Source: Streptomyces laurentii (GTDB lineage Bacteria; Actinomycetota; Actinomycetes; Streptomycetales; Streptomycetaceae). Taken from it: DNA of 64,000 nucleotides. The stretch's first letter is position 1, and each line of letters begins with the position of its first letter. Where the stretch lies: positions 4,901,501 to 4,965,500 of the forward strand of contig AP017424.1 of assembly GCA_002355495.1 (NCBI GenBank). Direction: 5' to 3'. The notes under the pieces were generated by a model that saw nothing but the letters and a program-made list of their open reading frames with translations, was not told the DNA's origin and searched no databases. Positions 17,155 to 25,806 of the stretch are shown here, one piece after another. The position numbers and the translations under genes are program-made.

Positions 17155-17823
17155 TCAGGGGCGCGTCGACGGGACCGGGGACTCCGGGCGTTCCTTCAGC
17201 TGTTCCGTACAGCGGTAGCGGCGCGGCTCGTACGGGCCCGGGCCGCCGAGGACCACGGTGTCGCCGCTTACGCCCGCCGTGCTCTCCGCGAAGGTACAGA
17301 CGAGCTGCGCGAGCGCCGCCGGCGGCAGGTCCTCGGGCTGGCGGCTGAGGCGAAGCGTCGGCTTCGGGTCGCCCCGGTGCGGGCCGCCCACCGTCAGCGG
17401 CGCCTGGGCCGCCGAGGAGAAGCCCGCCTCGCGCTCGCCGTCCGACGGCTCGGCCGTCAGCTGGGTGAGCAGCGCCGCGGCCGTACGGACGGGGTCGCCG
17501 ACCGCCTTCTCCTCGGGCAGCGAGGAGCCGCGTTCCACCCGCTCCAGCTGGGCCCCGCACAGCAGGTACACCCGCAGCGGCACCCCGCGCCGCCCGGGCG
17601 CGACCGCCTCGTCCCGCGCCCCGCCCGCGGGCTCGTCGGCGGTCCGGGTGCCGCCGTCCACCCTTCCGCCGGCCGCCGCCTCGCACGGCACCCGCGAGGG
17701 CGCGGCGCCCGCGTCCACCGGCACGGTGGTCGTCCGGATCCCGCAGCCCGCGAGCAGTGCGGCGGCGGCCAGGGCTATGAGCCCGCGGGCCGCGCCCCGT
17801 CGTCCCGTACGGCGACGCCTCAA
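17155..17823 (-). CDS. Lipoprotein with GerMN-like domain, third gene of the afsQ operon
   Basis: A 222-residue lipoprotein: a basic N-terminus, the hydrophobic stretch GLIALAAAALLAGC with a lipobox, and a C-terminal half with a GerMN/LpqB-like pattern (RTAAALLTQLTAEPSDGEREAGFSS, LTVGG, LRLSRQPEDLPPAALAQLVCTFAES). The TTG start overlaps the AfsQ2 stop (TTGA), so it is translationally coupled to the sensor kinase. As an outer-face lipoprotein next to a sensor kinase it may modulate signalling, by analogy with CseA beside CseBC; that role is inference. Confidence 0.8.
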   Translation of the reverse strand: MRRRRTGRRGAARGLIALAAAALLAGCGIRTTTVPVDAGAAPSRVPCEAAAGGRVDGGTRTADEPAGGARDEAVAPGRRGVPLRVYLLCGAQLERVERGSSLPEEKAVGDPVRTAAALLTQLTAEPSDGEREAGFSSAAQAPLTVGGPHRGDPKPTLRLSRQPEDLPPAALAQLVCTFAESTAGVSGDTVVLGGPGPYEPRRYRCTEQLKERPESPVPSTRP

Positions 17824-19460
17824 CTCTCCTCCACCCCGCCCCGGCTGCCGCGGGTCCGCAGCTCCCGCGCGATCCCCGACGCGTCCCGGGGCAGTCGCAG
17901 TACGAACACCGCGCCGTCCACCCGTCCGTCCGCGTCCGTCGAGTTGGACGCGGTGATCGAACCGCCGTGGATCAGCGCGTTCTCCATGGCGATCGACAGG
18001 CCGAGCCCGCTGCCGTCCGACCGCGGCCGCGACGCGCTCGCCTTGTAGAAGCGGTCGAAGACGTGCGGCAGGACCTCCTCGGGGATGCCGGGCCCGTGGT
18101 CGCGTACCGCGATCACCAGGTCCTCGCCCGCCCGGGAGTCCTCCGGGGAGTCCTCCGGCGCGTCCTCCCACGTGTCGTCCCCGGAGTCCGTCTCCGGCTC
18201 CTCGTCCGTCCCGACGTCCCCGGCCACCCGCTCCGAGAGTTCGGTGCGCACCGACACCCGCACCGGCGAGCCGCCGTGCTTGAGCGCGTTGCCGATCAGG
18301 TTCGCGAGGATCACGTCGAGCCGGCGCGGGTCGAGCCGCGACACGATGCCGCGCTCCGCGTCCAGGTCGACCGCGTCCAGCCAGGCGCGCGCGTCGATGC
18401 AGGCGGTGATCTGGTCGGCGATGTCCACGTCGTCGAGGACCAGACGCGCGGTGCCCGCGTCGAAGCGGGTCACCTCCATCAGGTTCTCCACGAGGTCGTT
18501 CAGCCGCCGGGTCTCGCTGACCACCAGCGCGACCGCGGGCGCGATCATCGGGTCGAGCGAGTCCTGCTCGTCCTCCAGGACCTCGGTCACGGCGGTCAGC
18601 GCGGTCAGCGGGGTGCGCAGTTCGTGCGACATGTCGGCGACGAAGCGGCGGCTGGCCTCCTCGCGCGCGCTCATGTCCGCGACCCGTTTCTGCAGCGAGG
18701 CGGCCGCGCTGTTGAACGTACGCGACAGGTCGGCGAGTTCGTCGGTGCCGGAGACCCGCAGCCGGGTGTCGAGCTTGCCCTCGCCGAGCTGCCGGGCCGC
18801 CTCGCCGAGCCGGTGCACCGGCCGCAGCACGGTCGTCGCCGCGACCTGCGCGAGCAGCACGGAGCCGATGACGGCGAGGCCGGTGGCGATGCCGAGCGAC
18901 CAGGACAGCGAGTTGAGGTCGGCCTTCTCCGCGGCGAGCGACTTGAACATGTAGCCCGTCGGCCCGCCGCCGTCGATCTTCGTCCCGCCGACCAGGTACG
19001 GCGTCGATCCGCGCTGGGTGCGCTGCCAGAAGAGGTGGTACGGGAACATGTTGGCGTCCGTCACCGCGCGCTTGGTCCGCACCGCGGTCCGCAGCGACGA
19101 CGGCACGTCCGCGAGCGTGAACTCGTCCGGGTTCGACGCCCCCACGATCGGCTTGCCCGCGTCCCGCTCGCCGACGAGCAGCACGCTGTACCCGGCGGTG
19201 CCGCTGGCCATCTGTTCGGCGGTGCGGCGCAGTTCGTCCTGGGTGGGGCGCGGCGGCAGGGTCGCCGCCCGGTTCTGCATCTCCTGCCGGAAGCCGTTCA
19301 GCGCCCCGTCCTGGGTGCGCTTGAGCACGGCCTCGCGGTTGAGCCAGTACGCGATGCCCGACGCCGACACGGCCGCGGTCAGCGCGACCAGCGCGAAGAC
19401 GACGACGAGCCGCAGCCGCAGGCTGGTGAACCGGAGCACCGACACGATCCCTTTGCTCAC
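17820..19460 (-). CDS. afsQ2: Sensor histidine kinase AfsQ2
   Basis: A 546-residue membrane sensor kinase pairing with AfsQ1. Order: membrane helix (LVVVFALVALTAAVSASGIAYWL), extracellular sensor of about 145 residues, second helix near 185-205, HAMP, the phospho-acceptor box FVADMSHELRTPLTAL with His279, the N box (NLIGNALKHGG), and G boxes (DHGPGIP, GSGLGLSIA). An acidic stretch rich in Asp/Glu/Ser (about residues 408-447) is inserted in the ATPase domain between the N and G1 boxes. The GTG start overlaps the afsQ1 stop by 4 nt. Naming rests on gene order with afsQ1 and sigQ and remembered sequence. Confidence 0.9.
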   Translation of the reverse strand: MSKGIVSVLRFTSLRLRLVVVFALVALTAAVSASGIAYWLNREAVLKRTQDGALNGFRQEMQNRAATLPPRPTQDELRRTAEQMASGTAGYSVLLVGERDAGKPIVGASNPDEFTLADVPSSLRTAVRTKRAVTDANMFPYHLFWQRTQRGSTPYLVGGTKIDGGGPTGYMFKSLAAEKADLNSLSWSLGIATGLAVIGSVLLAQVAATTVLRPVHRLGEAARQLGEGKLDTRLRVSGTDELADLSRTFNSAAASLQKRVADMSAREEASRRFVADMSHELRTPLTALTAVTEVLEDEQDSLDPMIAPAVALVVSETRRLNDLVENLMEVTRFDAGTARLVLDDVDIADQITACIDARAWLDAVDLDAERGIVSRLDPRRLDVILANLIGNALKHGGSPVRVSVRTELSERVAGDVGTDEEPETDSGDDTWEDAPEDSPEDSRAGEDLVIAVRDHGPGIPEEVLPHVFDRFYKASASRPRSDGSGLGLSIAMENALIHGGSITASNSTDADGRVDGAVFVLRLPRDASGIARELRTRGSRGGVEES

Positions 19461-20134
19461 GCAGGGACATCCAGCCGGTAGCCGACACCCCGGACCGTAC
19501 GGATCAGGGTCGGTGACGACGGTACGTCCTCGACCTTGGCGCGCAGCCGCTGGACGCACGCGTCGACGAGCCGCGAGTCGCCCAGGTAGTCGTGTTCCCA
19601 CACCAGCCGCAGCAGCTGCTGGCGCGACAGGGCCTGTCCGGGCCGCCGGCTCAGCTCCAGGAGCAGCCGCAGCTCGGTCGGGGTGAGCTGGAGGTCCTCG
19701 CCGTTCTTGGTGACGGTCATCGCCGAGCGGTCGATCACCAGCGAGCCGAACGTGGCCGAGTCCGTGGACTCCCGCTCGCCACGCCGCAGCACCGCGCGGA
19801 TCCGGGCGTCCAGCACCCGGCCCTGCACGGGCTTGACCACGTAGTCGTCGGCGCCCGACTCCAGGCCCACGACCACGTCGATGTCGTCGCTGCGGGCCGT
19901 GAGCAGGATGATCGGCAACTGGTCCGTGCGCCGGATCCGCCGGCACACCTCGAAACCGTCGATGCCGGGCAGCATCACGTCCAGCACGACCAGATCCGGG
20001 CGCTGCTCCTTCAGCAGCTGCAGGCCGTCCTCACCCGTCGCCGCGGTGGCCACACGGTGGCCCTGGCGGGACAGGGAGAGTTCGAGCGCCGTGCGGATGG
20101 CGTCGTCGTCCTCGATCAGCAACAGAAAAGGCAC
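19457..20134 (-). CDS. afsQ1: Response regulator AfsQ1 (OmpR/PhoB type)
   Basis: A 225-residue regulator with an N-terminal receiver (LLLIEDDDAIRTAL, phospho-acceptor Asp52 in VVLDVMLPG, switch residues in ILLTAR, Lys in YVVKPV) and a C-terminal winged helix (TPTELRLLLELSRRPGQALSRQQLLRLVW, VDACVQRLRAKVE, IRTVRGVGYRL). In S. coelicolor AfsQ1 influences antibiotic production and nitrogen and phosphate genes, and activates sigQ. GTG 20134 gives exactly the 225 residues known for AfsQ1. A matching DNA box lies between it and the divergent sigQ. Confidence 0.93.
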   Translation of the reverse strand: MPFLLLIEDDDAIRTALELSLSRQGHRVATAATGEDGLQLLKEQRPDLVVLDVMLPGIDGFEVCRRIRRTDQLPIILLTARSDDIDVVVGLESGADDYVVKPVQGRVLDARIRAVLRRGERESTDSATFGSLVIDRSAMTVTKNGEDLQLTPTELRLLLELSRRPGQALSRQQLLRLVWEHDYLGDSRLVDACVQRLRAKVEDVPSSPTLIRTVRGVGYRLDVPA

Positions 20135-20325
20135 GGACTCATTCTGTCGCATGCGGCCGTCGGAGTTCGACCGTCCGGTCACCACTCGGTATCGACGGCC
20201 TCCGGCGGCCGTCGGAAACGGCCGTCGGAAACGGCTGCCGGCGGCTGGCGGCGGCTGGCGGGGCTGTCGGTGGGTGCCGGCCGGCTATCGGCTGCCCTCG
20301 GGGGTCCGCGTATCGACAGGCGCCT

Positions 20326-20341
20326 GTGACACGGCTGTGAC
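20326..20341. promoter_or_regulatory. AfsQ1-type binding site in the afsQ1-sigQ intergenic region
   Basis: GTGAC-n6-GTGAC is a direct match to the published AfsQ1 consensus GTnAC-n6-GTnAC. It lies 85 nt before the sigQ ATG, in the divergent region between sigQ and afsQ1, where direct activation of sigQ by AfsQ1 is known in S. coelicolor. Confidence 0.75.
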
Positions 20342-20425
20342 AGTCGGCGGACACCCCCATGAAGTCGGCCGGGCAGGCTTTTCGACATCAGGACCGAACG
20401 GACTCCACACGACGGGGGGCGCGAG

Positions 20426-21166
20426 ATGAACACCCTGCACGGCAGCAGCTCGAGCGCGGTGGCCACGCGTCTGCATGACGTCGCACGGAGCACGGAGAAG
20501 TCCGGCGGTGTGAACGGGCGGGGGTGCGTTCGCGGCGCCGGACGTCAGCGCAAGGCGCCGTACATGGTCGCCGTGGCCGCTGACGGGGGAGCGGGGTACG
20601 GGGAGGCCACGGGGGAGCGTTCCACCCGGGCGAAGGCGGAGGCCGCCGAGGCGGCTTTCACGGCCTACGTCCAGGAGCGCCGGGCCTCCCTGTACGCCAC
20701 CGCCTACCACCTGACCGGTGACCGCTTCGAGGCCGAGGACCTGCTCCAGAGCGCGCTGTTCTCCACGTACCGCGCCTGGGACCGGATCAGCGACAAGGCC
20801 GCGGTCGGCGGCTACCTGCGCCGGACGATGACCAATCTCCACATCAGCGCGTGGCGGCGGCGCAAACTCAACGAATACCCGACCGAGGAGCTGCCGGAGA
20901 CGGTCGGCGAGACGGACGCGATGCGCGGCACCGAACTGCGCGCCGTCCTCTGGCAGGCCCTGGCCCGGCTGCCCGAACTGCAGCGCACGATGCTGGTGCT
21001 GCGGTACTACGAGGGCCGCACCGACCCGGAGATCGCGGACATCCTCGACATCAGTGTCGGCACGGTGAAGTCGAGCATCTGGCGCTCGCTGCGGCGACTG
21101 CGCGAGGACGAGGTGCTGAGCTTCGGCCGTGACGAGCAGGAGTCCTTCGGCGAGCTCGTCGCCTGA
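20426..21166 (+). CDS. sigQ: ECF sigma factor SigQ
   Basis: A 246-residue SigE-family ECF sigma factor divergent from afsQ1. After an N-terminal extension of about 75 residues it shows region 2 (RRASLYATAYHLTGDRFEAEDLLQSALFSTYRAWDRI) and region 4 (LARLPELQRTMLVLRYYEGRTDPEIADILDISVGTVKSSIWRSLRRLRE). SigQ is part of the AfsQ signalling pathway and affects antibiotic biosynthesis in S. coelicolor. The first ATG is used; the extension is Ser/Gly-rich and could be partly untranslated. The gene ends before a strong hairpin. Confidence 0.9.
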   Translation: MNTLHGSSSSAVATRLHDVARSTEKSGGVNGRGCVRGAGRQRKAPYMVAVAADGGAGYGEATGERSTRAKAEAAEAAFTAYVQERRASLYATAYHLTGDRFEAEDLLQSALFSTYRAWDRISDKAAVGGYLRRTMTNLHISAWRRRKLNEYPTEELPETVGETDAMRGTELRAVLWQALARLPELQRTMLVLRYYEGRTDPEIADILDISVGTVKSSIWRSLRRLREDEVLSFGRDEQESFGELVA

Positions 21167-21251
21167 GGACGTACGGGGGAGACACGGGGGAGACACGGGG
21201 GAAGTACGGGGGAAACGGGGGTCGTACGCGAGTACGGGCCACGGGGGAGTC

Positions 21252-21302
21252 ACACGACGAAGCGCCGGACAGGCGGGGGACCTGTCCGGCGCTTCGTCGT
21301 GT
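21252..21302. terminator. Strong bidirectional terminator after sigQ
   Basis: A perfect 22-bp stem with a 7-nt loop lies between sigQ (plus) and the convergent uridine kinase-like gene (minus). It is preceded at 21180-21245 by several copies of an ACGGGGGA-type short repeat. Confidence 0.85.
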
Positions 21303-21348
21303 TCGGGGTCGGGGCGTACGGGCCGGGGTGTACGGGTTCGCGCGGGCC

Positions 21349-21981
21349 TTACCGGGACGACGCGGGGACGCGGCAGCGGCCCGCGGCCGCGGCGGCGAGC
21401 CGGCCCAGGGCCTCGTCCTTGGCGCACGGGTGGGCGCCGAGCGCGGTCTGGCGGGCCACGATGGCCCGCTCGGCGCGCATCAGCCGCCAGCCGCGGCGCA
21501 GCAGGAACGGCACCGACTTGCGGCCCTCCCGCAGGTCGCGCAGGAGCCGGCGGCGGAAGGTCGTCGAGGGGCGGCCGCGCAGGCACAGCGCGTCGGCCAG
21601 GACGCCGAGTTCCCGGCAGCGGGTCACGATGTCGGCGGCGAAGATGCCCTCCGCCACGAACAGCGGGGTGCGCCCGATGTCCAGCGTCTCGTGGTCGACC
21701 CGGGAGCTGGTGGAGATGTCGTACACCGGCACGTCGGTCCGTCCCGCACGGCACAGGGCCACGATCCCGGCGACGGCGGCGTCCGCGTCCCAGGAACCGG
21801 GGGAGTCCCAGTCGATGTCCGAACTGCCCTCGACCAGGGGCAGGGTGGGGTCGTCGCCCTCTTTGTAGAAGTCGTCGAGGCGCAGGACCGGCAGCCCGGT
21901 GAGGGCGGCGAGGGACGACTTGCCGGAGCCGGAGGGGCCGGTCAGCAGGACGACCCGGGTCGGGATCGGTTGGGAACTCAC
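21349..21981 (-). CDS. Uridine kinase-like P-loop NTPase
   Basis: A 210-residue P-loop kinase of the uridine kinase/phosphoribulokinase family. The Walker A (LLTGPSGSGKSSLA), the substrate Asp segment LRLDDFYKEGDDPTLP, DWDSPGSWD, and the RGRPSTTFRRRLLRDLREGRK lid follow the family order. It probably phosphorylates uridine/cytidine or a related small molecule. GTG 21981 is chosen because MSSQPIPTRVVLL-type starts place the P-loop near residue 15; a longer frame is possible. It adds a salvage step to a window rich in nucleoside genes, but no shared operator was seen in front of it. Confidence 0.8.
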   Translation of the reverse strand: MSSQPIPTRVVLLTGPSGSGKSSLAALTGLPVLRLDDFYKEGDDPTLPLVEGSSDIDWDSPGSWDADAAVAGIVALCRAGRTDVPVYDISTSSRVDHETLDIGRTPLFVAEGIFAADIVTRCRELGVLADALCLRGRPSTTFRRRLLRDLREGRKSVPFLLRRGWRLMRAERAIVARQTALGAHPCAKDEALGRLAAAAAGRCRVPASSR

Positions 21982-22098
21982 GGGACACCAGTGTGAAGCA
22001 TTCCCCCGTGCAGGGGACCCCGAGGCCACTCGTTGGTATCGAGCATCACACCTCTACTACTGTCGGTGGCCGCTCGACCACTCCCTGGAAGGACCCTC

Positions 22099-22533
22099 AT
22101 GGCGCGTCACGCAGCCCCCCGGACCGCTCGCCGCAAGGCCCTGCTGAAGGCCGGACTGACCGTCACGGCGGCCGGCGCGGCCGTGTTCGGCGCGGGCGCC
22201 GCCGCCCAGGCCGCCCCGGCCCCGACCCCGGCCGCCCCCGCCGCCGACGGCGGGCTGGCCGGACTGCCGCAGCTGGTCGGCACGCTGACCGGCGGCGACA
22301 GCGGCACCGGCGCCGCCCTGGGGGGCGTCGGCAAGGGGCTGGCCCCGGTGACCAAGCTCAAGCTGAACCCGCTGGCCGGCACCGGTGTCGACCCGCTCGA
22401 CAACGGCATCGGCACCCAGATCGCCGACTTCAAGCCGATCGGCACCGACCTGGTCACCGGCCACCTCACCCAGGGCGGCGCGATCGCCGGGCTGCCGGTG
22501 GTGGGTCCGCTGTCGCAGAGCCTGCTGCCGTAA
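22099..22533 (+). CDS. Small secreted low-complexity protein
   Basis: A 144-residue protein with a twin-arginine-like basic start (ARRKALLKAGLTVTAAGAAVFGAGAAAQA) and predicted cleavage near AQA-AP. The mature part is Gly/Leu/Pro/Thr-rich (LPQLVGTLTGGDSG, VTKLKLNPLAGTGVDPLDNG) and ends LPVVGPLSQSLLP. GGAAGGA (22087-22093) is the ribosome-binding site. It resembles in composition the protein at 15494-15871. No function is known. Three tandem copies of a 10-nt TAAGGAGCCG unit follow the gene, the first overlapping its stop. Confidence 0.8.
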   Translation: MARHAAPRTARRKALLKAGLTVTAAGAAVFGAGAAAQAAPAPTPAAPAADGGLAGLPQLVGTLTGGDSGTGAALGGVGKGLAPVTKLKLNPLAGTGVDPLDNGIGTQIADFKPIGTDLVTGHLTQGGAIAGLPVVGPLSQSLLP

Positions 22534-22566
22534 GGAGCCGTAAGGAGCCGTAAGGGGCCGGGAGGG

Positions 22567-23295
22567 TCAGTTGAGCTGGCCCAGGGGCCGGACCGTGACC
22601 GTCGTGACGTCGACGCCCGCGGGCCGGCCGAGCGCCCACAGGACGGCGTCGGCCACGTCGGCGGCCGACAGGGCCGGGCGGTCCTCGGGAACGCCGCCGC
22701 GGGCGTCCCAGAACGGGGTGTCGACGAAGCCCGGCGCGATCACGCTCACCCCCACGCCGGACTCGGTCACCAGCATCCGGGTGTTCTCGGCGAGGGCGTG
22801 CACCGCCCACTTGGTGACCGAGTAGAAGTTGCCGGGGGTGTTCTTGAGGCCGGCGACCGAGCCCATGAGGACGATCCGGCCGCGGGTCCGCCTCAGCTCG
22901 TCCAGCGACTGCCGGATCAGCAGGGCGGGCCCGAGCACATTGGTCAGGAGCATCGACCGCATCGCTTCCGGGTCGGCCTCCGCGACGGTCGCGTGCGTGG
23001 AGAACCCGGCGTTCGCCACGACGTGGTCGAGCCGCCCGAAGCGCTCCACCGCGGCCCGTACGGCCGCCTCCACCGCCGCCGGGTCGGCCGCGTCGCCGGG
23101 CAGGAGCAGCAGCGTGTCCGGGGCGCCGAGGGAGGCCGCGAACCGCTCCAGCCTCCCCGCGTCCCGGCCGGTGGCGGCGACCCGGTGGCCCGCCGCAAGG
23201 AGCCGCCGTACGGTCGCGGCGCCGATGCCGCTCGATCCTCCGGTGAGCAGGGTGACGGGAGCCCGGGTGGGGTCGGTGGGGGCCGCACTGGTCAT
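22567..23295 (-). CDS. Short-chain dehydrogenase/reductase
   Basis: A 242-residue Rossmann oxidoreductase. The cofactor loop TGGSSGIG, an Arg suggesting NADPH preference (ATGRD), NAG at VVANAGFS, the catalytic Ser (LMGSVAG) and the Y-x-x-x-K pair (FYSVTKWAVHAL) are all present, followed by APGFVDTPFW. The substrate cannot be deduced. GGAGGA lies just upstream of ATG 23295. It is downstream of the deoC operon but separated from it by a strong hairpin. Confidence 0.9.
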   Translation of the reverse strand: MTSAAPTDPTRAPVTLLTGGSSGIGAATVRRLLAAGHRVAATGRDAGRLERFAASLGAPDTLLLLPGDAADPAAVEAAVRAAVERFGRLDHVVANAGFSTHATVAEADPEAMRSMLLTNVLGPALLIRQSLDELRRTRGRIVLMGSVAGLKNTPGNFYSVTKWAVHALAENTRMLVTESGVGVSVIAPGFVDTPFWDARGGVPEDRPALSAADVADAVLWALGRPAGVDVTTVTVRPLGQLN

Positions 23296-23389
23296 GGATC
23301 CTCCTGCGTCAGGGTGCCTGGTGTCCGGTGCCAGTGGGGCCGGTGGGGCTCCTCGGCCGGACATCCTTTCCCCGGATCCGGGCAGGGCG

Positions 23390-23431
23390 AAGCCCCCGGC
23401 CGGGCGGTGTCGCCTCCCCGGCCGGGGGCTT
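23390..23431 (-). terminator. Terminator of the deoC-ALDH operon
   Basis: A perfect 15-bp stem (AAGCCCCCGGCCGGG and its complement) with a 12-nt loop lies between the half-length ALDH stop and the SDR start. A 16-bp direct repeat (TCAGACCGCCGGGCCG, two copies) sits between this hairpin and the ALDH stop. Confidence 0.75.
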
Positions 23432-23481
23432 TCGCGTACGGTCAGGCCCTCAGACCGCCGGGCCGTCAGACCGCCGGGCCG

Positions 23482-24372
23482 TCAGTAGGCCGAGCCGCTC
23501 GCGCCCAGCGAACCCGTCGGGTGCCAGACGGTCTTCGTCTCCAGGAACGCGGTCATCCGGTCCGTGCCCGGGGCGGCCGTGAAGTCCTCCTCGGCGCGCG
23601 GGCGCAGGACCCGCTTCAGGTTGCCCGCCGCGGCGATCTCCAGCTCGCGGGCCAGGTCGGCGTCCGCGCCCGTCAGGTCGAGGGCGTTGACGTCGAGGTG
23701 GGCCGCCAGGTGCGGGCCCATCTCGGCCGCCTTGCCGGACAGGATGTTGACGACGCCGCCCGGCAGGTCGGAGGTGGCGAGCACCTCGCCCAGGGAGAGG
23801 GCGGGCAGCGGGGCCTTCTCGGAGGCCACGACGACGGCCGTGTTGCCGGTCGCGATGACCGGGGCGATCACCGAGACCAGGCCGAGGAAGGACGACTCCT
23901 GCGGGGCCACGACGGTGACGACACCGGTCGGCTCCGGCGTCGACAGGTTGAAGAACGGGCCCGCGACCGGGTTCGCCCCGCCGACTACCTGGGCGATCTT
24001 GTCGGTCCAGCCCGCGTACCAGACCCAGCGGTCCACGGCCGCGTCGACGACCGCCGCCGCCTTCGACTTCGACAGGCCCTCGGCCTCGCCGACCTCGCGG
24101 ACGAACTGGTCGCGGCGGCCCTCCAGCATCTCGGCGACGCGGTAGAGGATCTGGCCGCGGTTGTACGCGGTCGCGCCCGCCCAGCCGCCGAACGCCTTGC
24201 GCGCCGCGACGACCGCGTCCCGGGCGTCCTTGCGGGACGACAGCGGCGCGTGGGCGAGCCAGTTGCCCTTCGAGTCGGTCACCTCGTACACCCGGCCGCT
24301 CTCCGAACGCGGGAACTTCCCGCCCACGTACAGCTTGTAGGTCTTGAAGACGCTCAGACGGTTATCGGACAT
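23482..24372 (-). CDS. Half-length aldehyde dehydrogenase-like protein lacking the catalytic cysteine region
   Basis: A 296-residue protein matching the first two thirds of an aldehyde dehydrogenase: YVGGKFPRSESGR, the coenzyme-binding strand region (TGVVTVVAPQESSFLGLVSVIAPVIATGNTAVVVAS) and LPGGVVNILSGK. The segment that would hold the catalytic Cys is absent and the chain ends with a short Gly/Ser tail. The E and K residues of the NAD site are altered (VVVASEKAP). Its start overlaps the stop of the full ALDH gene by 11 nt, so the two are made together; it resembles the inactive second domain of ALDH16 proteins. Probably a partner subunit, not a decayed gene. Confidence 0.85.
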   Translation of the reverse strand: MSDNRLSVFKTYKLYVGGKFPRSESGRVYEVTDSKGNWLAHAPLSSRKDARDAVVAARKAFGGWAGATAYNRGQILYRVAEMLEGRRDQFVREVGEAEGLSKSKAAAVVDAAVDRWVWYAGWTDKIAQVVGGANPVAGPFFNLSTPEPTGVVTVVAPQESSFLGLVSVIAPVIATGNTAVVVASEKAPLPALSLGEVLATSDLPGGVVNILSGKAAEMGPHLAAHLDVNALDLTGADADLARELEIAAAGNLKRVLRPRAEEDFTAAPGTDRMTAFLETKTVWHPTGSLGASGSAY

Positions 24373-25801
24373 CGAGGTACGCCTCCAGGCCGTGGCGACC
24401 GCCCTCGCGGCCGAAGCCCGACTCCTTGTAGCCGCCGAAGGGCGAGGTCGGGTCGAACTTGTTGAACGTGTTGGCCCAGACGACCCCGGCGCGGAGCTTG
24501 TTCGCCACCGCGAGGATGCGGGAGCCCTTCTCCGTCCAGATGCCGGCGGACAGGCCGTACTGGCTGTTGTTGGCCTTGGCGACGGCCTCGTCCGGGGTAC
24601 GGAAGGTCAGCACCGACAGGACCGGGCCGAAGATCTCGTCGCGGGCGATGGTGTGCGCCTGCGTGACGTGCGTGAACAGCGTCGGGGCGAACCAGTAGCC
24701 GGCCGACGGCAGCTCGCACGCGGCGCTCCAGCGCTCGGCGCCCTCCGCCTCGCCCTGCTCGACGAGCCGGGTGATCCGGGCCAGCTGCTCCGCGGAGTTG
24801 ATGGCGCCGATGTCGGTGTTCTTGTCGAGCGGGTCGCCCAGGCGCAGCGTGGAGAGCCGGCGCTTGAGCGCGTCGAGCAGCTCGTCGTGGATCGACTCCT
24901 GGACCAGCAGACGGGAGCCCGCGCAGCAGACCTGGCCCTGGTTGAAGAAGATGCCGGTGACGATGCCCTCGACGGCCTGGTCGATGGGGGCGTCGTCGAA
25001 GACGATGTTGGCGCCCTTGCCGCCCAGCTCAAGGGTGAGCTTCTTGTCGGTGCCGGCGACCGTGCGGGCGATCTCCTTGCCGACGGCGGTCGAGCCGGTG
25101 AAGGCGACCTTGTTCACGTCCGGGTGCGCGACGACGGCGGCACCGGCGTCCCCGTAACCCGGAAGGATGTTGACGACACCCTTCGGCAGCCCGGCCTGAC
25201 GGCAGATGTCCGCGAAGAACAGGGCGGACAGCGGGGTGGTCTCGGCGGGCTTCAGGACGACCGTGTTGCCGGCCGCGAGCGCCGGGGCGATCTTCCACGC
25301 GAGCATGAGCAGCGGGAAGTTCCACGGGATGACCTGGCCGGCCACGCCGAGCGGGCGCGGGTCCGGGCCGAAGCCCGCGTGGTCGAGCTTGTCGGCCCAG
25401 CCGGCGTAGTAGAAGAAGTGCGCGGCGACCAGCGGCAGGTCGGCGTCGCGGGTCTCCTTGATCGGCTTGCCGTTGTCCAGGGTCTCGAGGACGGCCAGCT
25501 CGCGGCTGCGCTCCTGGATGATCCGGGCGATCCGGAAGAGGTACTTGGCGCGCTCGGCGCCGGGCAGCGCCGACCACTTCTCGAACGCCTTGCGGGCGGC
25601 CTTCACGGCCCGGTCCACGTCCTCGGCGCCCGCCTGGGCGACCTCGGCGAGGACTTCCTCGGTGGACGGGGAGACGGTCTTGAAGACCTTGCCGTCGGCG
25701 GCGTCGGTGAACTCGCCGTCGATGAACAGGCCGTACGACGGCGCGAGGTCGACGACCGAGCGGGACTCGGGTGCCGGTGCGTACTCGAATGCAGATGCCA
25801 T
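24362..25801 (-). CDS. Aldehyde dehydrogenase
   Basis: A 479-residue NAD(P)-dependent aldehyde dehydrogenase. It has the coenzyme motif VIPWNFPLLMLAWKIAPALAAGNTVVLKPAE, the catalytic Glu (LELGGKGANIVF), the nucleophile in FFNQGQVCCAGSRL, and the C-terminal EIFGPVL and SPFGGYKESG. It is the second gene of the deoC operon, 5 nt after deoC. Because DeoC releases acetaldehyde, oxidation of acetaldehyde is the natural guess for its role (inference). Confidence 0.93.
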   Translation of the reverse strand: MASAFEYAPAPESRSVVDLAPSYGLFIDGEFTDAADGKVFKTVSPSTEEVLAEVAQAGAEDVDRAVKAARKAFEKWSALPGAERAKYLFRIARIIQERSRELAVLETLDNGKPIKETRDADLPLVAAHFFYYAGWADKLDHAGFGPDPRPLGVAGQVIPWNFPLLMLAWKIAPALAAGNTVVLKPAETTPLSALFFADICRQAGLPKGVVNILPGYGDAGAAVVAHPDVNKVAFTGSTAVGKEIARTVAGTDKKLTLELGGKGANIVFDDAPIDQAVEGIVTGIFFNQGQVCCAGSRLLVQESIHDELLDALKRRLSTLRLGDPLDKNTDIGAINSAEQLARITRLVEQGEAEGAERWSAACELPSAGYWFAPTLFTHVTQAHTIARDEIFGPVLSVLTFRTPDEAVAKANNSQYGLSAGIWTEKGSRILAVANKLRAGVVWANTFNKFDPTSPFGGYKESGFGREGGRHGLEAYLDVR

Positions 25802-25806
25802 GTTGA

